DNA from: Chitinispirillales bacterium ANBcel5
GTDB taxonomy: Bacteria > Fibrobacterota > Chitinivibrionia > Chitinivibrionales > Chitinispirillaceae
Assembly (NCBI GenBank): GCA_029688955.1
Contig: JARUKZ010000002.1
Coordinates: 173,525 to 237,524, forward strand
Direction: 5' to 3'
DNA length: 64,000 bases
Each line of letters starts with the position of its first letter. The first letter of the stretch is position 1. Below the pieces are notes generated by a model. That model saw only the letters and a program-made list of their open reading frames with translations, had not been told where the DNA came from and searched no databases. Positions 17,864 through 27,418 of this stretch are shown here, piece after piece. The translations under genes were made by a program, and so were the position numbers.

Positions 17864-20383
17864 ATGAGTCTGAATAATTATAACAGAAAAAGAATTTTCA
17901 CTAACAGCCCGGAGCCCCCTCCGTTACACCATAATAGCGTTGTGTCCCCTTTTAGATTCGTCATACAAAAGCACAGAGCCACCCGTCTGCACTATGACCT
18001 TCGCCTTGAACATAAGGGTGTTCTTAAAAGCTGGGCGGTTCCCAGGGGGCCAGCTTTAAATCCGGAGAGCAAAAGGTTTGCAGTGATGGTTGAAGACCAC
18101 CCCTTAGAGTATCGTCATTTCGAAGGGATTATTCCAGAAGGGAACTATGGCGCAGGGGAGGTAATTATTTGGGATGAAGGTAGCTTTAGTGTAAATGGGT
18201 GTAAAGATCGTAAAGAGTGTGAAAATTATTTCGAAAAAGGGCTACAGAAAGGACATATTCAGTTTGAGCTTAGCGGTAAAAAGCTTAAAGGTCTTTTCCA
18301 CTTAATAAAAACACATGGAAAAGAGGAAAAAGCCTGGTTACTGATAAAAGGCAAAGACAGCTTCTCCTCCAACAGAGATATTTTGTTAGAAGAGCAATCG
18401 GTGCGAAGTGATATGACTATTGGGCAGCTCAAAAAAGCAGCAAACCTTTCATTACACAGGGTAGATCAAACAAAACTTGTATCCTTGTTAAGAGATGCCC
18501 CGCAGAAAAGCTTTTCGGGCCCTTTAAAGCCAATGAAAGCCACATTGGTGAATACCATTTTTGACCGCCAGGGTTGGTATTTTGAAATCAAATGGGATGG
18601 GTACCGAGCAATTGCGGAGTGTTTAGGTGGTGAGGTAAAACTTTATTCCAGAAATGGCAACTCATTTAATGAACTTTTCACCCCGGTAGTTAAGGAGCTG
18701 AATAGCTTAGATTTTGATGCGGTATTCGATGGTGAAATCGTTATAGTAGATGAAAATGGCAAATCAGATTTTGGTATGCTTCAGAATTATCGTACTACCG
18801 GTAAGGGTATTCTTGTTTACTATATCTTTGATCTGATCTACTATAAAGGCTACGACCTGACTGGATTGGCTCTTCACAGCAGAAAAGAGATGCTTCAAAC
18901 GATTTTCCCTTCAAATTCAAACCATTTAAAATACAGTAAACACATAGAAACCAATGGTAAGGCTCTCTATAAAGCAGCCCAGGAACACCAACTTGAAGGG
19001 GTTATGGCAAAAGACAGTGCAGCCCCATATACCCCTGGAATAAGGAGTCGGCTCTGGCAAAAGGTGAAGATCGTTAAGCAACAGGATATGATTATCGGTG
19101 GTTTCACTGAACCTGCGGGTGGTAGAAAGGGACTGGGAGCTTTGATTCTCGGGGTATACGATGAAGGCAAGCTTAAGTATACCGGACATGTAGGTTCGGG
19201 TTTCAGTGACAAGATGCTCGGTGACTTACGTCATACACTTGAAGGTAAAAAAATAGAAGCATGTCCTTTTTTCAAAACACCCTGCAAAGACACTAATGCT
19301 ACATGGGTAAAGCCGGAATTGGTATGCGTGGTAAGGTTTTCAGAATGGACAAGTGATGGTTTTATGCGTCACCCTGTTTTTCTTGGACTCAGAGAGGATA
19401 TCTCCCCTGAACAAACCATAGAGGAAAAACCACAAAGCACAAAAAAGCGTTTTACAGTAAAATCAAATCAAACCAAAACAAAAATTTCTGGGCATAACCT
19501 TATTCTCACCAATACAGATAAAATATACTTTCCAGAGGACAAAATTAGTAAGGGAGAAATAATCGACTACTACAGAGAGATCTACCCCTGGATTCTCCCC
19601 CACCTTTCTGAGCGTCCTCAGTCATTACACCGATTCCCGGACGGAATTTACGGAAACCATTTTTTTCATAAGGATATGGAGCATTTACCATACTGGGTTC
19701 AGAGTGAAATAATCACAGATTCCGAAAGTTTAGAAGCAACAAAATACCTTCTCTGCCAGGATGAGGCATCCTTGGTTTATATGATAAATCTTGGTGCTAT
19801 AGAGATCAATCCCTGGATTTCCCGGCGCTCAAGCCAGGACTATCCTGATTACATGGTTATTGATTTAGATCCTCTGGAGTGTCCCTTTTCAGATGTGGTA
19901 CACACTGCACTTGAGGTTCATTCTGTACTTAATTTAATCGGAGCACCAAATTACATTAAAACATCTGGTTCAAAGGGTATGCACATCTTTGTACCTCTTG
20001 AAGCAAAGTACAGTTATGACCAGTCTCGTCAGTTCGCTATGCTTATCTGTCATGCTGTTAACCGACAGCTTCCTGCTACTACAAGCATGGAACGGATACC
20101 CTCACGCAGAAGAGGGAAAGTGTACCTCGATTACCTTCAAAACCTAAAGGGTAAAACAATAGCCAGTGTGTATTCATTACGCCCACACCCAGGGGCGCCG
20201 GTTTCTACTCCACTTCACTGGGAAGAGGTTACATCCACTCTTAATCCAAAATTGTTTACTATTAAAACAATTTTTAAAAGACTTGGTGAACGGGGGGACC
20301 TGTGGAGACCTGTACTTGGTGCAGGTATCAATATGTCTGAGTGCCTTCACAAGCTTGGAGCACTGATTTATGATGTAAAGTAG
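17864..20383 (+). CDS. ligD: multifunctional DNA ligase D (phosphoesterase-ligase-polymerase)
   Basis: 839 aa with the three LigD modules in the order PE-LIG-POL, as in Pseudomonas rather than Mycobacterium. The 3'-phosphoesterase is at about residues 25-165 (QKHRATRLHYDLRLEHKG, PEGNYGAG). The ATP-dependent ligase is at about 215-525, with the adenylation lysine in EIKWDGYRAI (near residue 243), then DGEIV and the C-terminal OB region ending in RHPVFLGLRED. The polymerase/primase module is at about 545-835, with RPQSLHRFPDG, YMVIDLDPLE (catalytic Asp pair) and KTSGSKGMHIFVPL. It works with the adjacent Ku to process and seal double-strand breaks. Confidence 0.97.
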   Translation: MSLNNYNRKRIFTNSPEPPPLHHNSVVSPFRFVIQKHRATRLHYDLRLEHKGVLKSWAVPRGPALNPESKRFAVMVEDHPLEYRHFEGIIPEGNYGAGEVIIWDEGSFSVNGCKDRKECENYFEKGLQKGHIQFELSGKKLKGLFHLIKTHGKEEKAWLLIKGKDSFSSNRDILLEEQSVRSDMTIGQLKKAANLSLHRVDQTKLVSLLRDAPQKSFSGPLKPMKATLVNTIFDRQGWYFEIKWDGYRAIAECLGGEVKLYSRNGNSFNELFTPVVKELNSLDFDAVFDGEIVIVDENGKSDFGMLQNYRTTGKGILVYYIFDLIYYKGYDLTGLALHSRKEMLQTIFPSNSNHLKYSKHIETNGKALYKAAQEHQLEGVMAKDSAAPYTPGIRSRLWQKVKIVKQQDMIIGGFTEPAGGRKGLGALILGVYDEGKLKYTGHVGSGFSDKMLGDLRHTLEGKKIEACPFFKTPCKDTNATWVKPELVCVVRFSEWTSDGFMRHPVFLGLREDISPEQTIEEKPQSTKKRFTVKSNQTKTKISGHNLILTNTDKIYFPEDKISKGEIIDYYREIYPWILPHLSERPQSLHRFPDGIYGNHFFHKDMEHLPYWVQSEIITDSESLEATKYLLCQDEASLVYMINLGAIEINPWISRRSSQDYPDYMVIDLDPLECPFSDVVHTALEVHSVLNLIGAPNYIKTSGSKGMHIFVPLEAKYSYDQSRQFAMLICHAVNRQLPATTSMERIPSRRRGKVYLDYLQNLKGKTIASVYSLRPHPGAPVSTPLHWEEVTSTLNPKLFTIKTIFKRLGERGDLWRPVLGAGINMSECLHKLGALIYDVK

Positions 20384-20403
20384 TTAGTTAAGGAGCTGTG
20401 AAA

Positions 20404-22065
20404 ATGGATCATTTTGATGCACTTGTTTTGGCTTCCGATCCGGCTGGGGAACTGAGCCAAGATCCACACATTAAACTCAATGCACACGTTCCTATTCACG
20501 GTAAACCTATGCTTGACTGGGTTGTGGATTCGTTACGACAGTGTAGATACATCGGCAAAATTAATGTAGTAGGACCAGATTCACTGGATGAACTCCTTTG
20601 TAGCAGGTATATTTCTAAACGTATACCACCAGCAATGGCAACACTGAATAATTTAAGTGGATTATGGAATTCCCAAAGCAATTATTTTCTGGTCATTCCC
20701 TGTGAAGCAGTTTATCTTACCAGTGATACTATAGACAAGAGTTTTCAATCATTCACCAAATTAGATACTCAGTTTGCGATTCCCTGTATTGTGCCCGAAA
20801 AGGTCAGAATAAATACTCCTGTGGCCCCAAAGGTAGAATGGAAAGGCAAAAAAGTAATACCCGGGGTTATAAGTTTTGTCAGAAAGGGAGCAACTATTCC
20901 TCTGGCAATCCATAAACTTAAAAAGCTCGAGCGGAAACGGGATCCTCTGGGCAGTAATAAAGTTATCTTGCCAGCACTTGCAACATTAGAAGAAACCCTG
21001 ATCGAACGATCTGAATCAGTTTTCAAATACTTTAGTAACAGTAACCAACAGGTTGTGATGTCAATACGTTCAAAAAGGGATTTGGAGTACGCAAAGAGAA
21101 TGCTTGCTAATCCCTGGCATCCGCGATTTAAAAAAGTAAAAGTTATCGTTAATCCTCATTCGGGACAGGGTATTAAACTTCCTTCACCAATCCTAAAATT
21201 CATCGGGCTCCGTAAGCGATCCCTTGATCAAATTCAAAATGCAAAGCAATTAACTGAAACAATTCGGTTATATTTAAATGAAATTGGAATGTATCCGGAA
21301 TTTTACGTAAGTAAAAGTTCCGAAGATGCTACCCAAACAGCCAGAGCATGTGCAAAGAATAGATATGATCTGGTTATAGCTGCAGGCGGGGATGGATCTA
21401 TAAATGCTGTAATTAATGGTCTTGCTAAAAGCGAAGTAACCTTTGGAGCTATTCCTCTGGGAACAGTTAATCTCTATGCATTGCAATTGCAGATACCTAT
21501 GGAGATACGAGCCGCCTGTCAGCTCATTGCTGAGGGTAATACAAAAAAAATTGATCTTGGAAAAGCTGGCAACAAGTATTTCACTTGCTTGTCAGGAATA
21601 GGTTTTGATGCTTTTGTAATAAAAAGAGCTGATACTAAATTGAAAAAAATTCTGGGGGCAGCTGCATATATTCTTGTTGGTATTACTAACTTCTTTAAGT
21701 ATTCGTTTAACCCGGTAATCCTTTATGTTGATAATCAAATTGTACCAAGAAAAGGTTACAGTGTAATTATTGGTAACGGGAAGTATTACAGTTCTAATTT
21801 AATCATTTATCCTGATGCAAGTATTGAAGACGGTCTTCTTGACGTTATCATTTTTAAAAACAGAAGCATCCTAAGCATTGTGAACTACCTGCGGGGATTA
21901 AGAAAAGGACACCTTACTGAGCATTCTGATATAGAATATTATCTTGGTAAAAGTATAAAAATCGATAAAAAAGGTAAGCACCACGTGCATATAGATGGTG
22001 AACCCCACGGACAAACCCCTTTAGATATTTCCATCATTCCAAAAGCTCTAAATGTAGTGTTTTAA
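20404..22065 (+). CDS. fusion: nucleotidyltransferase-like domain plus diacylglycerol kinase catalytic domain
   Basis: 553 aa from the ATG at 20404 (AAGGAG 8 bases upstream; the GTG at 20398 is too close). Residues 1-225 resemble a MobA/GT-A-type NTP transferase (FDALVLAS at the start, HGKPMLDWVVDSLR, INVVGPDSLDEL, VIPCEA), but the glycine-rich GGxxxRM loop after LVLA is replaced by SDPAGELSQD, so catalysis is doubtful. Residues about 240-553 are a DAGK/sphingosine-kinase domain: VKVIVNPHSGQG, AAGGDGSINAVINGL, GAIPLGTVNLYA, DLGKAGNKYFTCLSGIGFDA, with the final strand pair HVHIDGEP. Lipid or polyprenol phosphorylation is the family role. It follows ligD by 20 bases. Confidence 0.8.
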   Translation: MDHFDALVLASDPAGELSQDPHIKLNAHVPIHGKPMLDWVVDSLRQCRYIGKINVVGPDSLDELLCSRYISKRIPPAMATLNNLSGLWNSQSNYFLVIPCEAVYLTSDTIDKSFQSFTKLDTQFAIPCIVPEKVRINTPVAPKVEWKGKKVIPGVISFVRKGATIPLAIHKLKKLERKRDPLGSNKVILPALATLEETLIERSESVFKYFSNSNQQVVMSIRSKRDLEYAKRMLANPWHPRFKKVKVIVNPHSGQGIKLPSPILKFIGLRKRSLDQIQNAKQLTETIRLYLNEIGMYPEFYVSKSSEDATQTARACAKNRYDLVIAAGGDGSINAVINGLAKSEVTFGAIPLGTVNLYALQLQIPMEIRAACQLIAEGNTKKIDLGKAGNKYFTCLSGIGFDAFVIKRADTKLKKILGAAAYILVGITNFFKYSFNPVILYVDNQIVPRKGYSVIIGNGKYYSSNLIIYPDASIEDGLLDVIIFKNRSILSIVNYLRGLRKGHLTEHSDIEYYLGKSIKIDKKGKHHVHIDGEPHGQTPLDISIIPKALNVVF

Positions 22066-22263
22066 AATGCATCTCCATGCCTTCCCTTCCTTTATTTCAA
22101 AACCTTTAAGTTCATGCCGTTTTTGAACTAATTTCCGGTAAAAAAAGAGCCACCTGATAAACTATGCAATTAAACCAATTTTAAAGTTGTTTATACTTGA
22201 CCCAGCTATACAAAAATCGTAATTTAATAGTAATCATTTCTAAATTACTAAATGAGGTATAAT

Positions 22264-22692
22264 ATGTTTAAAACAGGTCTCCTTTTATTACCACTACTTC
22301 TCTTTTGCTGTGTAGAAAGCCCCAATATCACTGATACAAACTCAGAGCCTCAGACTCCGACAGTGGTTGAACTCTGCTCAGAAACTTTTGACCAGAAGGT
22401 TAATGTGGAAAACAGAGTTACCATGGTTAAATTTTATATGAACACCTGCCCTGCCTGTATAGTGATGATAGACACTGTAGAAAAAATAGCAAAGCAGTAT
22501 GACAGTGAGAATATACTTATAGGTAAAGTTAATGTCAGAGAAGAATCTACCCTGAGCCAAAAATTCACTATACGATCTGTACCTACCTTTATTTTTTTAA
22601 GAGGTGGGGAGGAGTACGAAAGAAATATTGGAGTTACCAAACTAGAGAAATTACAGGAACTAATTGATTTGGGCTTCGGTACTGATCAATAG
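22264..22692 (+). CDS. thioredoxin-like lipoprotein with CPAC active site
   Basis: 142 aa from the ATG at 22264 (GAGG six bases upstream; an earlier ATG at 22252 overlaps that site). A signal peptide ends in LLLFCC, fitting a lipobox, so the protein is probably membrane-anchored and periplasmic. The thioredoxin fold follows: VKFYMNTCPACIVMIDTVEKIA, with the redox pair in CPAC instead of CGPC, then KVNVREES and the cis-proline loop SVPTFIFLRGG. It is first of a three-gene plus-strand group with a coiled-coil protein and a beta-barrel. It may serve disulfide chemistry for its Cys-containing neighbour; that is inference. Confidence 0.85.
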   Translation: MFKTGLLLLPLLLFCCVESPNITDTNSEPQTPTVVELCSETFDQKVNVENRVTMVKFYMNTCPACIVMIDTVEKIAKQYDSENILIGKVNVREESTLSQKFTIRSVPTFIFLRGGEEYERNIGVTKLEKLQELIDLGFGTDQ

Positions 22693-22714
22693 CCATGTGG
22701 GGGATGCTACAATA

Positions 22715-23413
22715 ATGAAACTCATACCAGTTTTTTTTGTTATAGTATTGACTTTCAACGTTTTTTCTGAAACAGATACCCGTACGGTTAAATCAAGATT
22801 CAACCGTTGTGAAAATACACTGAGACGTGTGGAGCGTCTTTTTTCAAGGTACCAGGAGACATTGGACCGAATCGGACAGGTTGTAGAAAACGACTCTGAG
22901 ACAGTGAATCGTTTCAACAATCAATTTTCGAGATTGGAAAACAGAGTCGACTATTTTCAGAACAGAATTGAGAGGATACACAATCAACGAAATTCTCTGC
23001 ATGAAGAGTTACAAACCCAAGGCCCAACCTGTCCTTCATGCGTTGAATCCAATGTCCATCTTTTCTGCAGAACTGCTGAAATGCTTCTTTCCGATATAGA
23101 GGAATATATAGACATAGCTTCAGACCTTTATTCACAGATAAGAGAATACGGATCTGTTTTTAAGAAATCGCCAATCCGGGATCAGGCAAAGTTTAAGGAA
23201 AGAAAAGTGGAAATGGATTCATTGTATCAGGTATTTGGCAACCTGAAGAATTCTTGTGAGGATCCATCTGTAAATATCCTGTATCAACAAGCAGAAGAAA
23301 ACCTTACTACAGCCCAGAAACTTTTCCACGCGGATAAGGTAGGAGAGGCTATGGAAAATTTGGAAATATTTGAGCAATTATTCAATATGACACTTCAGAG
23401 ATGTTATGAATGA
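22715..23413 (+). CDS. exported coiled-coil protein, function unknown
   Basis: 232 aa from the ATG at 22715, which gives a signal peptide MKLIPVFFVIVLTFNVFS. The mature chain is almost wholly helical with heptad-like runs (RFNRCENTLRRVERLFSRYQETLDRI). It contains a CPSC pair near residue 110 and further single cysteines (NRCE, FCRT, NSCE, QRCYE), so disulfides are likely. It begins 22 bases after the thioredoxin-like lipoprotein and overlaps the start of the beta-barrel gene by 8 bases, so the three are almost surely co-translated. I recognise no family. Confidence 0.75.
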   Translation: MKLIPVFFVIVLTFNVFSETDTRTVKSRFNRCENTLRRVERLFSRYQETLDRIGQVVENDSETVNRFNNQFSRLENRVDYFQNRIERIHNQRNSLHEELQTQGPTCPSCVESNVHLFCRTAEMLLSDIEEYIDIASDLYSQIREYGSVFKKSPIRDQAKFKERKVEMDSLYQVFGNLKNSCEDPSVNILYQQAEENLTTAQKLFHADKVGEAMENLEIFEQLFNMTLQRCYE

Positions 23414-24941
23414 ATTTATGAACAGCAGGCCTTATATTTTCTTCCTTTTTTTTATCCTGAATTCGCTCTCAGGACCGTTAAAGGCAGAATACCTGAATAC
23501 TGATTCCATCAACTACAAAGCTTTACGAAAGCACATCACTTCTCAAGATACTGCTTCATATATAGTCAAAACAGCCGACAATCTCGCCAACAGCGGTCTA
23601 TTTGCAGAAGCATTAGAGCTGCTTAAACCATTCTCCTGTTATCAGTGCAATGATACAGCAGAAAGTCCTGCTACGATAAGCTGGAGAATATCAACAGGGT
23701 TCGATTACAACTATCTCCAGGACGTAGATACAGCTGTGATGACCAGGGAGGAATATCAACAATACAGACGTACTTTGGATACCCCACACGCTCTTTGGTT
23801 TCGTGCATCAGCTTCATATAATACCCCCCTGGTTTTCTTAAATAGAATAGCCCCCGACCTTTATATCTCAAAACAAACAAATCGCTTTAGAGTACCCTTT
23901 TTCATTTTTGATGAAAAAGAACGTCTTCAGCTTAGACCCTCTTTTAAGCTTGAGAAAAGAACTCAGTTTCATGATAATAAAGGGGATGTGTTTGAACCCT
24001 TTAAAAACCATCCCTCTGATATGGCCGGTGTTTCACTTTATGGTGAAATAACCAGCACCTCAAACTCCAACAGCCATATCTTTTGGCGCGTACCCCTATC
24101 GATAGATTGGACACATTACAGAGAAGATCTGCCAGGATATGAATCAACCATAGACTACAGAATCAATCCTTCCATCGAACTCCAATCCCAAAGCGGAATG
24201 ATCTCGGCATCATTTCTAACTGAAATTCATTACCAAAGCCATTACAAAAACTTTGATTCACTGAATCTGTTAAATTCCTATGCCAGTAGCGAGATCAGGC
24301 TACGCAAGGGAATGCTCTCAACCAGTTTTTGGAGTACATGGATACATGAAAAATATACTAACAATCATTCTATATCTTCGATAAACCGAATAGAATCATC
24401 ACTAAATGCCTCATACGTTTTAGCACAGTGGCTCAGACCAAGAATAGCAATAACCCATATGCATGAAACAGAAAATCTTAATAAGTATAACGGGATAATT
24501 TATGGCAGTGAGTACTCCATTTCAACTCAATTTACCCTTAAACCTCTGAACAATCTTGAATTTGAACCTGGAACAGAACTTAACCTACGCAGCGGTGGAA
24601 GCGACCTGTATAACAGTGAGGCAGGTGAACACTATCGCTTTTTGTGGGAACCTCAAACTAGAATCGAACCATTTTTACGTGTTAGATTTTTGAGGGGTAT
24701 TTTTGATCTGGGGCTATTGGGGGCTTATGCATATGAAAACAGTAGATCAGATTATAAAGACAGCTTTAAGAGCAGAAAAACGATGCGACTTAATTTGGAT
24801 GGAAGTATCTATCCCACCGATAACTTTTCATTGGGTTTATTTACAGATTACCAATACCGGTCCTATTATCCCTATGGAGTAGTAGGTAAAAGGAGTGAAA
24901 ACCTTAGTTTTTCAATAAATGCTACAATCAGGATTTATTAG
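23406..24941 (+). CDS. outer-membrane beta-barrel protein, function unknown
   Basis: 511 aa. Residues about 8-27 form a signal peptide (FFLFFILNSLSGPLKA). Residues 28-80 are a short helical domain with ANSGLFAEALELL, like a single TPR unit, ending in a CYQC pair. From residue 90 onward there are many amphipathic strands with aromatic girdles (WRISTGFDYNYL, LWFRASASY and so on), ending in SINATIRIY with a terminal aromatic residue as in outer-membrane barrels. It is the last gene of the thioredoxin/coiled-coil/barrel operon and is closed by a strong terminator. No named family recognised. Confidence 0.7.
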   Translation: MNEFMNSRPYIFFLFFILNSLSGPLKAEYLNTDSINYKALRKHITSQDTASYIVKTADNLANSGLFAEALELLKPFSCYQCNDTAESPATISWRISTGFDYNYLQDVDTAVMTREEYQQYRRTLDTPHALWFRASASYNTPLVFLNRIAPDLYISKQTNRFRVPFFIFDEKERLQLRPSFKLEKRTQFHDNKGDVFEPFKNHPSDMAGVSLYGEITSTSNSNSHIFWRVPLSIDWTHYREDLPGYESTIDYRINPSIELQSQSGMISASFLTEIHYQSHYKNFDSLNLLNSYASSEIRLRKGMLSTSFWSTWIHEKYTNNHSISSINRIESSLNASYVLAQWLRPRIAITHMHETENLNKYNGIIYGSEYSISTQFTLKPLNNLEFEPGTELNLRSGGSDLYNSEAGEHYRFLWEPQTRIEPFLRVRFLRGIFDLGLLGAYAYENSRSDYKDSFKSRKTMRLNLDGSIYPTDNFSLGLFTDYQYRSYYPYGVVGKRSENLSFSINATIRIY

Positions 24942-24956
24942 AAATAGATTCAAGAA

Positions 24957-24994
24957 AACGCCTGCAATCGTGATTTTGATTGCAGGCGTTTTTC
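24957..24994. terminator. bidirectional intrinsic terminator
   Basis: A 13-bp perfect stem (24957-24969 with 24978-24990), flanked by AAAA on the left and TTTTT on the right, lies between the convergent barrel gene and the GH57 gene and can serve both. Confidence 0.9.
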
Positions 24995-27105
24995 TACGCC
25001 AGGTATATTCTCTCCAGTGAAGAAGTATTTCTGTTACCTTTTTTATCAACAGCTTCAATGAAAAAGCGGATATCTCCGGCTCCCTGCGGCAATTGTGCAG
25101 TGAAATAATCTGCGATCAGTGCCGGATTGGTTCTGGATGGATAGGCTCCGTTGTTTTTCATCTCATACGTTTTCTCTTTACCATTTTGACTTAGTACCAA
25201 ATTAACTTTTTTTATACCCGAGGTATCGTGTATAAAGGTATGTACCGTACCGGTCTTATCTGCATCTATAAGACAACCCTGCCCCCAGGCTTTCCCTCCC
25301 GGGTTTTCGGGAGTAATCCAGGGTGGGAAGATAACCGGTGCAGTGTTATCTTTTCCCGAACCAGTGACTGTATCAAGATGGCCCTTTATGAGGGAATATG
25401 CTGAATTAGCAGCATCGGTAACCTGCTGATCCCAAACGTCCTGTCCAGTCCAGTACCAGTAACAACTCGTTTCAGCAGTGAGCATCAGCCGTTTGGCTTT
25501 TTCTACTTTTTCATCCTTCATCCCCTGATCCTCAAGAGTGTAAATGCAGTTTTGCAGAGCAGTTAGTACAGCCCATGAATTGAGGTCAGGAGAGTAAGGC
25601 TGCTCGTACATACTGAACCATTTTCTAAACTGTGGATCACCATTATCTGCACCGCTCCATGATCCCCCCTCCACGTGTACTGCATTTGCCGGATCAGGTG
25701 GAAACAGCTCAAGGTAATCCTCAATTGTGGTCAATTCAAAACGCGGATCTTCATTGAGCCACTCAACCATTCTTGCAGTATTATGTCTGTAATAGCTGTC
25801 TGCGCCGCCTCCATGATTATCTCCATCAGAGTGAAGCAGAAAAAATGGGGGGTGTTTGGGATCATAGGAGTTATCCGAAGCTATCTTTTCGTAAAGCTGT
25901 GAGAAAACATCATCGTACTGAAGAGCACCAAATCCCCCCCTTGCATCTTCATTACCAATATACCGCTCAGCCGGCACTCCAATAATCTTATGTACCTTTC
26001 CCTCTACATCTTCATATTTAATGTATTCTGGTCTCAAAAGTGAGGGGCTGATTTTGCCTGGAGCCCAGATATTTTGCAAAGACATCCAGTCATCAACTGC
26101 AGGATTTACCTGCTCAGAAGGGTTCGGTGGAAGCATTCCTTCTTCAATTCCGGGATAGGGATAATCTGCACAGGCACGGTAACGGTGTATTGAGTCATAG
26201 ATCACCGCTTTAACACCCGCAAGGTTTAACCAGGGTATCATTCTTACATGAAAAGCTGTTTCAGGTGGAAAGAGTATGCCTGAAGCATCAACGCCAAAAA
26301 CTTTGCGAATTATATCTTTGTGAAGCTCAATCTGTGAAACGATATCCCGTCCTGGTATAAGAGGCATTAAGGGATGATAAAACCCAAAGGCGGTGAAATT
26401 AACCCGGTTATTATGTTTTTTGGTTTTCTCATTTGCTATAGAGCGCAAATCATTACTCCATGAATTAAAGGTGCCACCACATAGCCCCTCAGCTGCGCAG
26501 CGCTCAAGCTGCTCAATCAATGTACCACTCCAGCTTGTGGAAAGGCCACCATGAGCCAACCCTCCCTTTATATACTGATCTACCGCCTCTTTTATAAAAG
26601 AGGTATAGGCTCCCGATCTGCTGGAAAAGATTCCGTCCTTTTCACCATCCCAGTAGGAAGTGTCATTAGCCCGATAATAGGGCTGATGCATATGCTTGTG
26701 AATTCCATAGTAGATTTTTACACCACGGCTGTTTCCAACCCGAATTTTTCTCTTCAGGTGCCCCTTTTCATCGACAACTTTAAGAGTAGCAAGTGCTTTC
26801 ACCCAGTCACCACCACCACTATTTTGCCACTCAGCTTTTTTGCATCCTTCCACCTGAATTTCAAAAGTACCGGCCGGCAGTTCATTTTCGGGGACAGTTA
26901 CACTGTACATTCCATCTTTTCTCTTCACATCCCTATCTTTAAATATATGCTCCCTTCCCCCTTCCCGGATTATCACCTGCGGAAACGGGATCACCCCATC
27001 GGTACCAAACTGCACCTCAAATGAAGCGCTACGCCCCGAAGAAGTAATGGTAACTTTATCCGGTAATTTGACCGAATGTATGGTTGTAAACACTCCATCT
27101 TGCAT
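24994..27105 (-). CDS. glycoside hydrolase family 57-type glucan enzyme
   Basis: 703 aa, without a signal peptide. Residues 1-115 are a beta-rich N-terminal domain. The GH57 barrel starts near residue 130 with YYGIHKHMHQPYY (the first GH57 motif, HxHQP). Later come GTFNSWSNDLR, AFGFYHPLMPLI, LFPPETAFH (nucleophile Glu region, about residue 280), LLHSDGDNHGGG (acid/base Asp region) and a helical part to about 600. The C-terminal 90 residues form a small beta domain (GTVHTFIHDTSGIKKVNLVL). GH57 members act on alpha-glucans as amylases, branching enzymes or 4-alpha-glucanotransferases. It is preceded by a strong AGGAGG. The presence of TreY at 42 kb suggests glycogen/alpha-glucan metabolism. Confidence 0.85.
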   Translation of the reverse strand: MQDGVFTTIHSVKLPDKVTITSSGRSASFEVQFGTDGVIPFPQVIIREGGREHIFKDRDVKRKDGMYSVTVPENELPAGTFEIQVEGCKKAEWQNSGGGDWVKALATLKVVDEKGHLKRKIRVGNSRGVKIYYGIHKHMHQPYYRANDTSYWDGEKDGIFSSRSGAYTSFIKEAVDQYIKGGLAHGGLSTSWSGTLIEQLERCAAEGLCGGTFNSWSNDLRSIANEKTKKHNNRVNFTAFGFYHPLMPLIPGRDIVSQIELHKDIIRKVFGVDASGILFPPETAFHVRMIPWLNLAGVKAVIYDSIHRYRACADYPYPGIEEGMLPPNPSEQVNPAVDDWMSLQNIWAPGKISPSLLRPEYIKYEDVEGKVHKIIGVPAERYIGNEDARGGFGALQYDDVFSQLYEKIASDNSYDPKHPPFFLLHSDGDNHGGGADSYYRHNTARMVEWLNEDPRFELTTIEDYLELFPPDPANAVHVEGGSWSGADNGDPQFRKWFSMYEQPYSPDLNSWAVLTALQNCIYTLEDQGMKDEKVEKAKRLMLTAETSCYWYWTGQDVWDQQVTDAANSAYSLIKGHLDTVTGSGKDNTAPVIFPPWITPENPGGKAWGQGCLIDADKTGTVHTFIHDTSGIKKVNLVLSQNGKEKTYEMKNNGAYPSRTNPALIADYFTAQLPQGAGDIRFFIEAVDKKGNRNTSSLERIYLA

Positions 27106-27418
27106 TTGTAACCTCCTGAATGAACTATAGTGGTTTACTACGATTTTTCCGTTTAACTCAGATTACAGCTACTTGTTTACAAATTTTGCAGCATAATATT
27201 ATTATGAATATATTGCCTGGTCAATACAGATGCACCTTTTTTTGTATCATTTATCGAGAAGTTAAATTTATCACAGACTGTTTCTGTATTCTTGCATACA
27301 AAAAGTGTACCCAAAAATCGTACAATTCCCTATTTCTGGTACAGCAATTGAAAGGTATAATAGTCTAAAGCAGATAGTGGTATGAATTCATTATTGCAAG
27401 GAACTTCAGGAGTGTTGT
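27106..27418. other. intergenic region between divergent GH57 and HAD genes
   Basis: 313 bases, AT-rich, expected to hold the two divergent promoters. I see no conserved RNA structure or gene in it. Confidence 0.5.

Noticed and set aside
27120..27368. 82-codon ORF between GH57 and HAD genes
   Set aside because: Composition is irregular, no ribosome site, and it occupies the expected divergent promoter region.
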